Origin: Chelydra serpentina
Lineage: Eukaryota; Chordata; Testudines; Chelydridae
Reading direction: 5' to 3'
Length of the DNA: 64,000 nucleotides
Assembly: GCA_037349315.1 (NCBI GenBank)
Contig: JBAIAC010000057.1
Location: 7,731,001-7,795,000 of the forward strand
Shown piece by piece: positions 48,465-59,090 of the stretch (position 1 is its first letter; each line of letters starts with the position of its first letter). The position numbers were made by a program, and so were the translations under genes. The notes beneath the pieces were generated by a model. The model searched no databases and was not told the DNA's origin. It saw only the letters and a list, made by a program, of their open reading frames with translations.

Positions 48465-49144
48465 GTACATGGCTTTGTTCCTAATTTCTTTTATGGAGCT
48501 AAGGTTAGACAGGATAAACCAAAATCACTGCCACCTGCTTAGCATTTCTCAAGTCTGTGCTGTATTATCTCACAAGCTATTTCAAGGACTTAATTGCCGA
48601 AATCCCAAGGACCAAAACTACAATACACATTCCTGATTGTTCATTTGAAATTTCAGACATCATAACCATTTTCTCTCGCTACCTTTAGGATCTTGTCTTT
48701 TTCTGTTCTTTCCACTCTGCTAGCACTGGTTTCCTTGCTGTTCTGTCTTCTCCTCTGCACCTCCTGTATCTTTGTCTCAGCCACGCTTTCTATCTCAAAC
48801 TTCAGAACAAAACATTTTAAATTCCTTTTGTATATGCCTCTTGATGTCTCTCTCCCTTCTACTACTCTGCTGTATTTAAGTCTGTATAAATTGTTTTAGA
48901 TGCAGTTTTCATGAAAGACTACAAGAAACAGAAATGTAACTTCCCCGTCCTCCTCCTTCCTAGTTCCATTTCTTTTCCCTTGCATCCTGATTGCTGGCCC
49001 TTCCTGCCAGGGGCTGCTTCACTACATGTGGTGTGTGTAACACAGCAGCAAACTGAAACTGACCATAAATCAGGTCAGTTTCACTTTGCTCCAAGCAGGA
49101 GAGTCAAAGTGGATTTGTCGGTTTTTACATTGTTGCTTTCCAAG

Positions 49145-49440
49145 GCCAGGTCTACACTAACCCCCACTGTTGAACTAAGGTACGCAACTTCAGCTACGTG
49201 AATAACGTAGCTGAAGTCGAAGTACCTTAGTTCGAATGAAAAAGCACTTACCCGGGGTCCACACGCGGCGCGCAGGCTTCCCCGTCGACTCCGCCTACTC
49301 CGTTCGTCGAGCTGGATTACCAGCGTCGACGACGGAGCACTTCCTGGTTCAATTTATCGCGTCTTGACAAGACGCGATAAATCGAACCCAGAACATCGAT
49401 CGCGCGCCTCCGACCGGACGCGTAAGTATAGACCTACCCC
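49145..49440. mobile_element. Short DNA element with two hairpins (family C)
   Basis: Starts gccaggtctacact and ends near agtatagacctacccc, inverted ends of about 14 bases. Inside are two strong palindromes: 49172-49233, with 'gaactaaggtac' and 'gtaccttagttc' as outer arms; and 49347-49387, a 19-bp stem (18 matched) with loop gac. The interior is CpG-rich, unlike its surroundings. Confidence 0.75.
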
Positions 49441-49942
49441 AAGATACAAAAAGTGTAAATGAATGCAAGTCCCAGGCTTTGTCTACCATTTTCTTGCATA
49501 TGTTGCCCTCTGGTTACCTGCTACTTCCAGATGAAGTAACTTAAGTGAACCAGGTCATCTTCATGAATCCTGAAGGAGTTTGTGTCTTCAGTTGTCTTTT
49601 TGTACCAGTGGTGACAGAAGTCTGCTGCCTTTTGTCTCAGTGGAGGATACAGATGCCCATGTTAGACAGGGCAGACGGGCTTCCTGTTTGCTTTCAGGTG
49701 CTAATTATCTATAAATCCCTAAATGACCTGGGTCCTGGTTGAAATTTTTGGAACTAAAAAATGTATTTGAAAAATGGCCTTTTTCAAAAAGTAAAATCTT
49801 TGCGAAACCTTGACTTTCATTTTTCATGGAGCTGCTTATTCTGGCATTTTCGTGGAGGAAAGTGGAGTACGGTGTAAATCTAAAACTCTTGTCACCGCAC
49901 TGATGAACCATTAGTAACACTGGGTTTCAGTTAAAATCTTGG

Positions 49943-50013
49943 GATGAAATCTTGGCTCCACTGACTAAAATGGCAGGGATTCCCATTGACTTCAGTATGG
50001 CCAGGATTTCACC
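49943..50013. repeat. Short palindromic repeat (family E)
   Basis: Arms 'gatgaaatcttggctccac' and 'tggccaggatttcaccc' are inverted repeats around 'ggcagggattcccattgac'. Same design as 46620-46700. Confidence 0.55.
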
Positions 50014-50131
50014 CTTGATGTTCAACGCACCATGATTCTTGCCATTTCCCCCCCAGACAGTACTTAGAGTGGGAGAGACCACACCTGGACAAGTAGAAAA
50101 TAATGAGGGAAATTTTAATTTCTCTTTACAG

Positions 50132-50273
50132 ACGCATGAGGGCAAAACGAGAGCTGGAACCCACAAGCACCAAAGCCAAGATCCCACCTGCTTTCGGACA
50201 GAACAGTAACAATGCTAACCAACCCACAACAGTAACTATCATTCCATTGGACATCCATATGCAGAACAGATGA
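50132..50273 (+). CDS. NCMAP: NCMAP coding exon 3 (cytoplasmic tail)
   Basis: The last coding exon follows acceptor aatttctctttacag, enters in phase 2 and ends with TGA at 50271-50273. It encodes RRMRAKRELEPTSTKAKIPP, then AFGQNSNNANQPTT and VTIIPLDIHMQNR. The basic RRMRAKRE follows the membrane helix directly and sets the cytoplasmic side. The RELEP stretch and the terminal TVTIIPLD-type end resemble the mammalian protein (TVTFSPVD there, from memory). The tail has an Asn/Gln-rich segment and no domain. The 3' UTR follows without interruption. Confidence 0.94.
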
Positions 50274-50465
50274 CTCTGGACATTGGCCCTACCTATGAGA
50301 GATTGCTCTCCTTGAAGAATGAGACATGACAACCAGACTCTTTATTCACATAGACCTGTGACTCTTTACCAGAGGAGGCTTGGCACTGGAATAGTGACCA
50401 CGCGTGGAGTTGAAACCAAGGATTATGTGGGTAACTGGCCACATTTTCTTTTATTAGAAGGAAAA

Positions 50466-50471
50466 AATAAA
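50466..50471 (+). terminator. Candidate NCMAP proximal poly(A) signal
   Basis: AATAAA, 193 bases after the stop codon. Confidence 0.4.
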
Positions 50472-51240
50472 ATGCTGAGCACCTTCGTATGGCTGATCTA
50501 ACAATGTGATGGCATCATATCAGCAGGAACACGAAGAGTCTTATTTTCTCTGTAGAAGTTAAGTGGCAACAAAGGGCAAAAATACCCTTTAGATGGGTCA
50601 AAAGATGCACACTTCTGTATTTACAGTGTCCTTGATTAGTCATGAGCAGTCTGGTGGGCTTTCTTTTCCTCTCCTGCAGTGATCAGTAGTGAAAATGAAA
50701 AGAAAATGAAAGATCTGGATGTAAAGGCTACAACTATGCTTCATTCTTGGATTTGTTATGCTTGTATCTTTTTATTTTAAGCATGAGGAATAACACGTGA
50801 AGTAACAAAACTGTATTCAGACTTCACTGGCCTTTCTGATTCCCAATCAGATACATACACGTGGATTCAGATAAAACGGGATGAATGTGAAGTGTTTAAA
50901 AAAAAAAAAAAAAAAAAAGATTTTGTGTGTTCTAGCAACTTGACAGAGTTTGTCAGTTTCCAGCTAATCCAGCTAATTTTAACTCAGCGGCCATATTTGT
51001 GCTGAGTTCTCATCTTGGGAGCACTTATTTATTTTTTTTACAAATGATGGGATGGGGAAAAAAATCAGTTCTATTTTTAAATTAGAAGAGGTTAAAACAA
51101 GAAGAGAATGAAAAACTAGTGATATTTGGGGGGGGGGGGGCTGCTTTTCTTTAAAGATAGACTTTAAAAAAAACCAACTGAAATGTTGCATTAATGTAGA
51201 TTACAGACTTCAGCTTTTTGGGGGTGGGGGGGGGGAGAAA

Positions 51241-51246
51241 AATAAA
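51241..51246 (+). terminator. Candidate NCMAP distal poly(A) signal
   Basis: AATAAA just after a G-rich run, about 970 bases after the stop codon. Confidence 0.4.
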
Positions 51247-51270
51247 TTTTAAAAGCAACCACAAGCTATT

Positions 51271-52309
51271 TGGTTTTGCATGAGTGACTGTTGTGGGTGT
51301 GCAGTAATTCAACAAAAATTTCCCAAGGATTTTTCACAGGCCCACTGGGAGCACACACAGAAGCTGCATTGTTACTCTCTCTGTGGCTTATTGTGTCCAT
51401 GATCTACATGTTAAAGCGTCCCTAAACATTAGCTAACAGAATAGACAGCAATGGTTCAGAAGAAGGCGGTGTAGCCTATTGATCTAATCATTCACCTTGT
51501 GCAAAAGCCCCTATATAGCGATGCTCATGATAGAGTTCTAAAGAGCATCCACCCCATCCTTCAGCTCACCCAGCGTCAGTATTGCAGCACAAGCCACCCA
51601 CTGGAATACCCAGGAATCTCTGGGTCTGAATTCACTTGGTTCGGTGGGTTTAAATGACACCCATGGCATTGCATTAAAAGAGAATGTTTTAGGTTAATAT
51701 AGACTTGCATACAGCTACAACCTCACCTCCATTCATGTAGCATGTAGAGCTGGCTTTAAGCACCAAAAAAGCTAGTGACCACTTGGGGTCCAGTCTTCTG
51801 AGGGCCTTAAGAAAATTTGCAACTGACAGGCCAGCTTGATTTCTCCTTCTGGCACGGAGATGGGAGAGGAGGACACCCTGATCTGATAGTGATCTGCCTA
51901 TGATCAGGCCAGCCCTGCCTGAGAAACACTTTGTCACTTACAAAGGGGTGTAACTAATTAAACTGATCAAAGAACCAATTTCAAAAAGGAATTTTTTAAA
52001 AAGGCAGAGCCTGAGATTTTTAAAATAATTGTCCATGATTTAAATCTGACCAACTCATTTGTGATTCTCCCCACCACAAAAACTCCACTACTGTCACAAG
52101 TTAACCTGACTCCCCTGGGTGCTTCAGTTTAAAACATGCAACCAGAAAAGACATTAGGCTGATTTCTCTACAAACAAAAGCTGGTGAATTTTTTTACCCT
52201 GAGCCAGGGCTCAGAAAGGTAAGTTGTTACATTTGCAAACACCACCTCAGAAATGTGAACTGAGTGTAAATGATGGAGAGATGAGTCTGCAGAGAGCCTG
52301 GAATGATAA
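51271..52309. other. Intergenic NCMAP-SRRM1, nothing recognised
   Basis: No exon or confident repeat recognised between the NCMAP 3' UTR and the CR1 element. Confidence 0.45.
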
Positions 52310-53345
52310 CTTGGACAGGTGTGAACCGTCCATCTAGCCCAGTATCCTGTCTTCTGACAGTGGCTGGTACCAGATGCTTCAGAGGGAGTGAACAGAACAG
52401 GGCACTTTGAATGATCCATCTACTGTTGTCCAGTGCCAGCGTCTAGCAGTCAGAGGTTAAGGGACACCCAGAGCATTGGGGTTGAATCCCTGACCATCTT
52501 GGCTAATAGCTATTGATGGACCTATCCTCTCATCAACTTTTCTAATTCTTTTTTGAACCCAGTCATACTTTTGGCCTTCAGAACATCCTCTGGCAACAAG
52601 TTCCACAGGTTGGCTGTGCTTTGGATGAAGAAGTACTGCTTTATGTTGTGTTAAACCTGCTGCCTATTAATTTCATTGGGTGACCCCTGGTTCGTGCGAG
52701 AGGTGAAGGGGTAAATAATACTTCCTTATTCACTTTCTCCACACTACTGATGATTTTAAAGACTTCTATCTCATCTCCCCAGTTGTCTCTTTTCCAAGAT
52801 GAACAGTACCAGTCTTTTTAATCTCTCCTTATATGAAAGCTGTTCCACACCACAATCATTTTTGTTGCCCTTCTCTGTACTTTTTCCAATTTTTATATAT
52901 CTTTCTTTGAGATGGGGTGACCAGAATTACACATGGTATTCAAGGTGTGGATGTACCATGGATTTATTTTGTGGCACTATATGTTCTGTCTTATCTATCC
53001 CTTTCCTAATGGTTCCTAACGTTGGCTTTTTTGACTGCTGCTGCACTTTGAGCAGATGTTTTGCAGAGAACTATCCACAATGATTCAAAGATCTTTTTCT
53101 TAAGTAGTAACAGCTAATTTAGACCCCCCCCCCCCATCATTTTGAATGTATAGTTTGGATTATGTTTTCCAATGTGCATTACTTTGCATTTATCAACATT
53201 AAATTTCATCTGCCATTTTGTTGCCCAGTCACCCAGTTTTGTGAGATCCCTTTGTAACTCTTTGCTGTCTGCTTTGGACTTAACTATCTTGAGTAATATA
53301 GTATCGTCTACAAACTTTGCCATCACACTGTTTACTCCTTTTTCA
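52310..53345 (-). mobile_element. CR1 LINE, longest copy in window
   Basis: About 1 kb of reverse-orientation CR1. The 3' UTR part starts at 'ccatctagcccagtatcctg'. Further in, minus-strand 53114-53326 encodes reverse-transcriptase residues with FVDDTILLKIVKSKADSKEL and DWATKWQMKFNVDKCKVMH. FVDD stands for the catalytic F(A/V)DD box of the reverse transcriptase. The 5' part is missing and the frame is broken toward the 3' end, so the copy is inactive. Confidence 0.92.
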
Positions 53346-53365
53346 ATAACATTACTATGCTGGTA

Positions 53366-53522
53366 AAAGCCTAGTCTAGCTACAGTTTGCTAAACTGAAA
53401 TAAGCTATACCAGTAAACACTTTTATACTGGGATAACTGTATCTACACTGGGGAAGGTGTTTGCTGCTTTAACTATGCTGGCATAGTTAAAGCTGCAAAC
53501 TCTTTAGTGAGGCCTTGTCTGG
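53366..53522. mobile_element. Short DNA element relic
   Basis: Starts aagcctagtctagctac and ends gaggccttgtctgg, with an internal palindrome 'actatgctggcatagt'. Resembles the 'tgtctaca' element group; identity uncertain. Confidence 0.4.
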
Positions 53523-53595
53523 TCTACTCGTTCCTAGGCAGAAGCTATAACATTCTTCATCTTAAATACTTTACTGAAACATAACTACTGTACAG

Positions 53596-54035
53596 CAGTG
53601 GTGAGCTGGAGCCGGTTCTCACCGGTTCGCTGGAACTGGTTGTTAAATTTAGAAGCCATTTTAGAACCGGTTGTTCTGCGCCGGACAACCAGTTCTAAAA
53701 GGGCTTCTAAATTTAACAACCGGCCCCAGCTGTTTGGAGCGTGGCAAGCCTGAGCAGGAGGGGGGGAAAAGCGGAGCGACGGCGCCTCGGGAGGTGGAGT
53801 GGAGGTGAGCTGGGCGGGGGCCAGTGGGGAGCTGCCGGTGGGTGCTCTGCTTCTCCCCCCCCTCCCTCCTAGGCTTGCAAGCCTGGGGGGTGGGTGGAGG
53901 GGAAATGCAGCGCGCCCAGGGGAAGAGGTGGGGATTTGGGAGCGGGGCCGGGGGTGGAGTTGGGGCGGGGGCGCCGCAACCTCCTTGTGGGCTGAGGAGG
54001 GAACCCCTTGTTATAATGTTGACAGCTCATCACTG
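53596..54035. mobile_element. hAT-like element with 8-bp TSD
   Basis: A 440-bp element with inverted ends cagtggtgagctg and cagctcatcactg, flanked by the perfect 8-bp direct repeat ctgtacag (53588-53595 and 54036-54043). It contains an inner palindrome: 'gttgttaaatttagaagc' is inverted as 'gcttctaaatttaacaac' at 53703-53720. The right half is very GC-rich. No transposase; the open frames at 53799-54098 are compositional. Confidence 0.88.
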
Positions 54036-54043
54036 CTGTACAG

Positions 54044-55929
54044 GCAAGACAACCCTTCACATACAGGGAAAGCTTTAGCCAGAGTAGTGGCATTTTAGGT
54101 ACCAATGCTGTAACGTGACATGCAAGCTATGCACAGAAACAAGCCTGGCAACTTTGGTCCCACAGTGAAAATAAGTAAGCAAACATACTTCAACAACCTC
54201 ACCGAATGGATTTGCAAGCAAGCTTCTGCAAGCCAGCTTTTGTTCCTTTTTGCATTTTTCAATTGACTTTTTTTTTAGCAGAGGGTATGTAGCTCCACCT
54301 AGTGTCATCCTTCTATATGATACGAAGCAGCTACCCTATATTACAGGCAGTACAGTATTTCCCTACAGATTAAACAACAAGTGATGGACTCCTCAGCCTT
54401 GCCACAGTTGCTAATATTGCAGAAATTTGTCTCCATTCATGGTTATAAATAAGCTTGGCAGAATTCTATTTAAATTTTTTAATATAATTTTGATGGATAA
54501 TTTCAATGTTTAAAGTATTTTTTCAACTTTCATCCATTTTAAATTTTCGCAGTTGTGGGAAATTATAAAGGGGTTTAGACGATGGGGAGGCGGTTGCTAG
54601 ACTAAGGACAGAAGATGCTGAGATTCAAAAACTCAAGCTTTATAACCATTAAAACACATTGTCAACATCACATGACAAAAATATGCAAAGAAATATCTTT
54701 AAATAAAGCTCGAAGTTCTCAAGCAGCATTTTTCTTACTTTGCCTATTTGTAAATGTTTATTTCTAATATATTTTAATTGGTTGGTGTATGTACAGTGAA
54801 ATTGGCATTTACTCATAAAAATCTAATCCTTTCAATCCTAGTTAGAAGGCTACTTACCACTGCTTCACATTATCAAAGTGCTGTAGAAACATTAGCTGAT
54901 TCAGCAGAATAGTATCTCTAGTCTGGATGTATGACATGCTGGAAAAGAGATGTCAATTTGAAATCTAGCTTTCCTCCCCTTTTTAATATTGTGTAAAGTC
55001 TCACACCTGCCCTTGAGTCCCTGCCAAATTTTGTAGTTTTACATACACACTTGCTATTTTTTGAGAACATCTTTGTTTATTCTCTGTTGGATACAAATGA
55101 AGAGATGCCCACTGCTAACTAACAAGAAAAGGGAAACTGTGCCTGGTCTGTTTCAGCTAACTGCCATCAAATGCACAGCATAACCAAACTGAAAACCTCC
55201 AGTTTTGTTCTCTTTCAAGATATACTGGCTCAGTTTTTATAGTGGAACATTTTTATAGGGGGGGTACTGAAGGCAGAAACCATGTATTTGGGTTGTTGTT
55301 ACTACTTCAAGCCAAGGGGTGCCCTAGTTCCAGCACCCACATACGGACTTAGGATTTTATCTAAAAGAAAAACATAACTCCTGCCCACAACTTAGGCGGG
55401 AGTGTAATTTAAATAGTATTTTTAATATACAATATGAACATTACATAGCTATTGTCACAGTATATCAGACTCCAGATCTGTCTAATCCAGTACCTTGCCT
55501 TTGACTGTAGCCATTATCACCTCCTTTACAGGAAGCTGATGCAGTCAGAAGTTATGTTATAACCAACCAAGAAAGTTTCTTTCTAATTCCAATTAGACTG
55601 GTTTATTTCTGAAAGCATGAGGGGGTTTTATCCCTTCCAAAACTTGTGTTTTAAATCTGTACTATTTACTATTGTAACTGTTACAATAACTTTTCAACAT
55701 TGACCTATTCTCTCCCATAGATATTAGATAATTCTGTTTTCAAAATATTGCTCTCTGTCAGTACAAATAATGAAGCAATGAGAAAACCAGCTAACATATG
55801 TTCACATATGACTGGAAGCATTTTGCAGACGAGCTAGTTTAAGGGTATGGGAAGCAAGTAATGTCCAGCAGGTCACGGTTGCTAAAGACATAAGGCCTGA
55901 AAACAGTCTCAATCCTGTTTGATCCTTGA
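54044..55929. other. Intergenic, nothing recognised
   Basis: AT-rich sequence without a recognised exon or repeat. Confidence 0.45.
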
Positions 55930-56089
55930 GTGTCTCTTGATTTACAGTGCTGTAGTGACAGCTGGCTCAGGCCCTGCAGCACTCACTGGGGGTGGGGTGG
56001 AGACACAGGACATACTTCTCTAGTATTCAGAGAGCACGTGTGTGATGTAGAATTTCTATTACATAAACAAGACATGCAACAACCTTCTC

Positions 56090-56770
56090 AGCAAACTGGC
56101 AGGTTCTTCATGGGGAGTGGATGGATTTCAGCCCTTGTCAGCTCATACTCAATAGCAGAGTACTGTGCACCAGTATGGACTTTGTTGGCACACACCAAAC
56201 TTGTTGATGAGCAACTCAACTCAACAACATACATCATCACAGGAACTCTCCGATCATCTTCCATGGCTTCCGGTTCTAAGCCACATCATTCCCCCTTATA
56301 TCAGGAGGAGATTGCAGCTGGCAAGCTGCTTGAGAAGGTACATGACAACCTCAGTTTGGCCTTATTCAATGACCTTTTTAGCCCACCAGCTACACATCTT
56401 TCATTACGACACCCACTGTGGTTGAAGCTGCCATGCCAGGACATGACAGTGCAGTCCCTGTGGCGAGAAGATTGCTGCTGAACATCAACCACCAATCAGT
56501 TTCTCATCACAGACCCTACTGCTTGCCCGTCTGGCTTCGGCCTGCCATGTCGTCCGTGGGTCCTCCTTAACTGATACCGGACTGGGCAAGGCCTTCTTGC
56601 AGCCAATGAGCACCGTTGGGAGTCTTTGAGACAATCCAAGCTGTGGCGCAGATCAAACAATAATATGAGTTGTTGGAGTGCCTGCTAACCAAATTCAATG
56701 GTGAGCTCAAAGAGCTCCACTGGGTCACTAAGAATGCTATTGCCTGGCAAACACACAAATGCTAAATCAA
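56090..56770 (+). pseudogene. Non-CR1 LINE reverse-transcriptase tail, frameshifted
   Basis: A decayed fragment of a non-LTR retrotransposon, different from CR1. One frame gives SIAEYCAPVW, then HTKLVDEQLNSTTYIITGTL; another gives 'WLPVLSHIIPPYIRRRLQ'; the first frame returns with LRHPLWLKLPCQDMTVQSLW. The motif order (YCAPVW, HTKLVD..LN, G.LR, LPVL..I.P...RR, RHPLW) is that of C-terminal regions of jockey/Rex-type LINE polymerases. At least two frame changes near 56260 and 56340 and later stop codons show it is dead. The exact clade is uncertain. Confidence 0.7.
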
Positions 56771-56873
56771 TCAATAATTTCCTGACGCACAGCAGAGGGG
56801 AAGTGGAGTGATGTTGCTTTAATGGCAGGCAAAAGAGCAAATACGGGTGCAGGAAGAAGAATCTTGTCCCACT

Positions 56874-57122
56874 CAGGCTTTGTCTTCACCACAAAAAGGT
56901 GATTTTCCCAGCTGGAATATTGTACTGGATTTTGTTGTTTTTCCCATGGAGCTAGGCGAGTTCAGCACTATACCCTCCCTTGGCCTGTGGTTCAACTCCG
57001 CTAGGTACCTAGTCGTAAAGACAACAGTGCCTTGTCTCTGCTAGGAGTTACCGCAGGCTGGCTACCACGCAGCGGGTAGCCTGGGGTAAAGGATGCACTT
57101 TCGGCTAGTGAAGACAAAGCCT
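56874..57122. mobile_element. Short DNA element with inverted ends
   Basis: Starts caggctttgtcttcac and ends agtgaagacaaagcct, 15-bp inverted ends around a 220-bp non-coding core. Related in design to family A. Confidence 0.65.
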
Positions 57123-57129
57123 AATTATG

Positions 57130-57835
57130 GGGGGAGGGTTGGAGGAGAAGACCTGTGCTGGGGCAGGGAGGGAAATCAGGGGACCTGTCCCAGAGGAAGG
57201 GGTGTGTGTGTGTGTGTGTGTGGAGGGGCCTATCCTATTAAAGGTGTGTGTGGGGGGGGGAGGTGGGGAGACCTGTCTCAGAGGAAGGGGGGGTGGAGGG
57301 GCCTATCATATTAAAGGTGGGGGGAGGTGGGGGAACCCTATCCTATTAAAAGTGGTGGGGGGGAAGTGGGAGGCCCTGTCCCAGAGGAAGGGGGGGTGGA
57401 GGGACCTATCCTATTAAAGGTGGGGGGGGGGAAGTGGAGGGACCTGTCCCAGAGGAAGAGGGGGGAGGCTCGTCCCAGAGGAAGGGGGGGGGGGTGGACG
57501 GACCTATCCTATTAAAGGTGTGTGGGGGGGGAAGTGGAGGGACCTGTCCCAGAGGAAGAGGGGGGAGGCTCGTCCCAGAGGAAGGGGGGGGGGGTGGACG
57601 GACCTATCCTATTAAAAGTGAGGGGGGGAAAGTGGAGGGACCTGTCCCAGAGGAAGAGGGGGGGAGGCTCGTCCCAGAGGAAGGGGGGGTGGACGGACCT
57701 ATCCTATTAAAGGTGGGGGGGGGCTGTACCAAAGGAAGGGGGGGTGGAGGGACCTAGCCTATTAAAGGTGGTGGGGGGGGGCTGTACCAGAGGAAGGGGG
57801 GGTGGGGGGACCTGTCCCAGGGGAAAGGGGGTAAG
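57130..57835. repeat. G-rich minisatellite (~50/100-bp period)
   Basis: Repeated words are cctgtcccagaggaag, cctatcctattaaaggtg and long G runs. A higher-order unit of about 100 bp is clear: gaagtggagg starts at 57431, 57531 and (as gaaagtggagg) 57628. A (GT)n run at 57202-57222 lies inside. G runs of 6-12 occur many times on the + strand. Open frames across the array are a product of the repeat. Confidence 0.9.
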
Positions 57836-58019
57836 GGGAGAGGCCCTATACCCGTGAGGGGGCTCTGCCCCACTGAGGGTGAGGGGGGGGTTCGTACAAG
57901 GAGGCAGACGCCACGCGGGAATGAGGGGCTGTGTGAGGGACCCGGACGGGGGAGGGGCATTTTGCCTCGCTAGGAAGCAGGACGATGAGACGTTACTAGC
58001 TCCACCGGCCACGACTTAC

Positions 58020-59090
58020 ATCTCCCGCTGAGACAGGCCCCCCACCTTCGGCGCACGCGCAGTTGACTCCAGGATCACATGACCACCTGAACCCAAGCAC
58101 CCGCCGACCCAGCCTGCGCGCGCATTACAATCTTTCCTTCGCCGCCGCGCGGGAAGGCCAGGTTCCACCTCTCGCGCCGCTAGAACCTACACGCTCCATG
58201 GTCAACCTCCTCATTGGCCGGCGCCCGCCGGATAGACCCTTGAACCCTCCTCCCATTTCCCCCCCCCCCCCCCATCACGGTGCCTTCTGATTGGCTTGAG
58301 GTGGAGCGCGGCCCGCCCTCTTCGTTGCGTCCGCTGATTGACTGAGGGCTCGGGGGGCTCGTGGTTGCGTTCGGACCCGCCCACTTCGTTCTGTGTCGCG
58401 CGACTGGGTCTCTCATCTCGCCGCTTTTTCTCCTCCCCGCGGTGAACGTGAGGGAGGGAGAGAGGAAGGGGTCCTGCGGGCGCGGTGCACGCCGGGATAG
58501 GGAGTGCTCTGCGGCCAGGAGGAGGCAAGATGGATGCGGGCTTCTTCCGCGTAAGTGTTCCCCTAAGCGGGCAGGGGGAGCGGCCCGGCCGGGAGAACGC
58601 GGGGAGCCGGGCCGCTGGGAAGCACCGCGACGGGCGCTGCCGCCGACGCCGCGGGGTCCCCCTGCGAGCGCGGCCCTGCCCCCCCTCCTCTCCCGCCCTG
58701 CGCAGGCTCCCGTGAGGAGCCGCGGCGCAGAAAATGGCGGCCGGAAGGTGGTCGGTGCGGTTCGTTCCACCCGGGGCGGGGGAGGGGGGGACGGTGTCAT
58801 CGCGCGGGGCGGTGGGGGTCTTTGGGGCTGGGTAGGTTGGAGGAGGGAGGGGCCTGCCCTTTCCTTTGGGGCTGGGGGTGGTATGGCCCGGGGGGGGGGG
58901 AAGAGCTCTTACCCCCTACCCCCTGCACGCGCTCACTCATCCAAGGGCCGCGGTGAGGCCGCGACCTCCTCTCCAGGGCCTGAGCCGCCAGGGGGAGGCG
59001 GGCCTTCCCGTGCGCTAGGCCTCCGCCAGGCCCCGCGGCGCCATGTGGGCCGCCCGGGCCTGGTGTCCCGCGGGAGGAAGAGGAGTCCGC
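58020..59090 (+). promoter_or_regulatory. SRRM1: SRRM1 CpG-island promoter
   Basis: A dense CpG island surrounds SRRM1 exon 1. Upstream of the start codon are two inverted CCAAT boxes (ATTGG at 58213-58217 and 58290-58294), spaced 77 bp, and several GC boxes, and no TATA box. This is the usual layout of a housekeeping promoter. The G-rich minisatellite ends about 200 bp upstream. A C14-type run lies at 58260-58273. Confidence 0.8.
58530..58550 (+). CDS. SRRM1: SRRM1 coding exon 1
   Basis: The first coding exon of serine/arginine repetitive matrix protein 1 (SRm160), a nuclear splicing coactivator and exon-junction-complex-associated factor. Only seven codons, MDAGFFR, are followed by donor gtaagt. 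The ATG has A at -3 and G at +4, a strong context. MDAGFFR followed by GTSAEQDNRFSNKQKK in the next exon is the invariant vertebrate SRRM1 N-terminus. The upstream in-frame sequence begins with a GTG, not an ATG, so this is the natural start. Exon 2 is 3.7 kb downstream; the rest of the gene, including the PWI domain and RS repeats, lies beyond the window. Confidence 0.95.

Larger units (their letters stand above)
48465..50131 (+). other. NCMAP: NCMAP intron between coding exons 2 and 3
   Basis: A 1667-bp intron containing a family C DNA element with two strong hairpins (49145-49440) and a family E palindrome (49943-50013). No additional exon seen. Confidence 0.85.
50274..51270 (+). other. 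NCMAP: NCMAP 3' UTR (probable)
   Basis: Sequence after the stop codon to beyond the second poly(A) signal. It contains A21 at 50898-50918 and G runs at 51129-51140 and 51219-51235. No repeats of the transposon families above were seen, as expected for a 3' UTR. The end is set by the AATAAA at 51241 and is tentative. Confidence 0.5.

Noticed and set aside
50898..50918. A21 tract as a retroposon tail
   Set aside because: No duplication or element body precedes it; it lies in the probable NCMAP 3' UTR and is more likely a simple repeat that could cause internal priming of cDNA.
57434..57757. 107-codon repetitive open frame
   Set aside because: It is the translation of the G-rich minisatellite; parallel frames are equally open.
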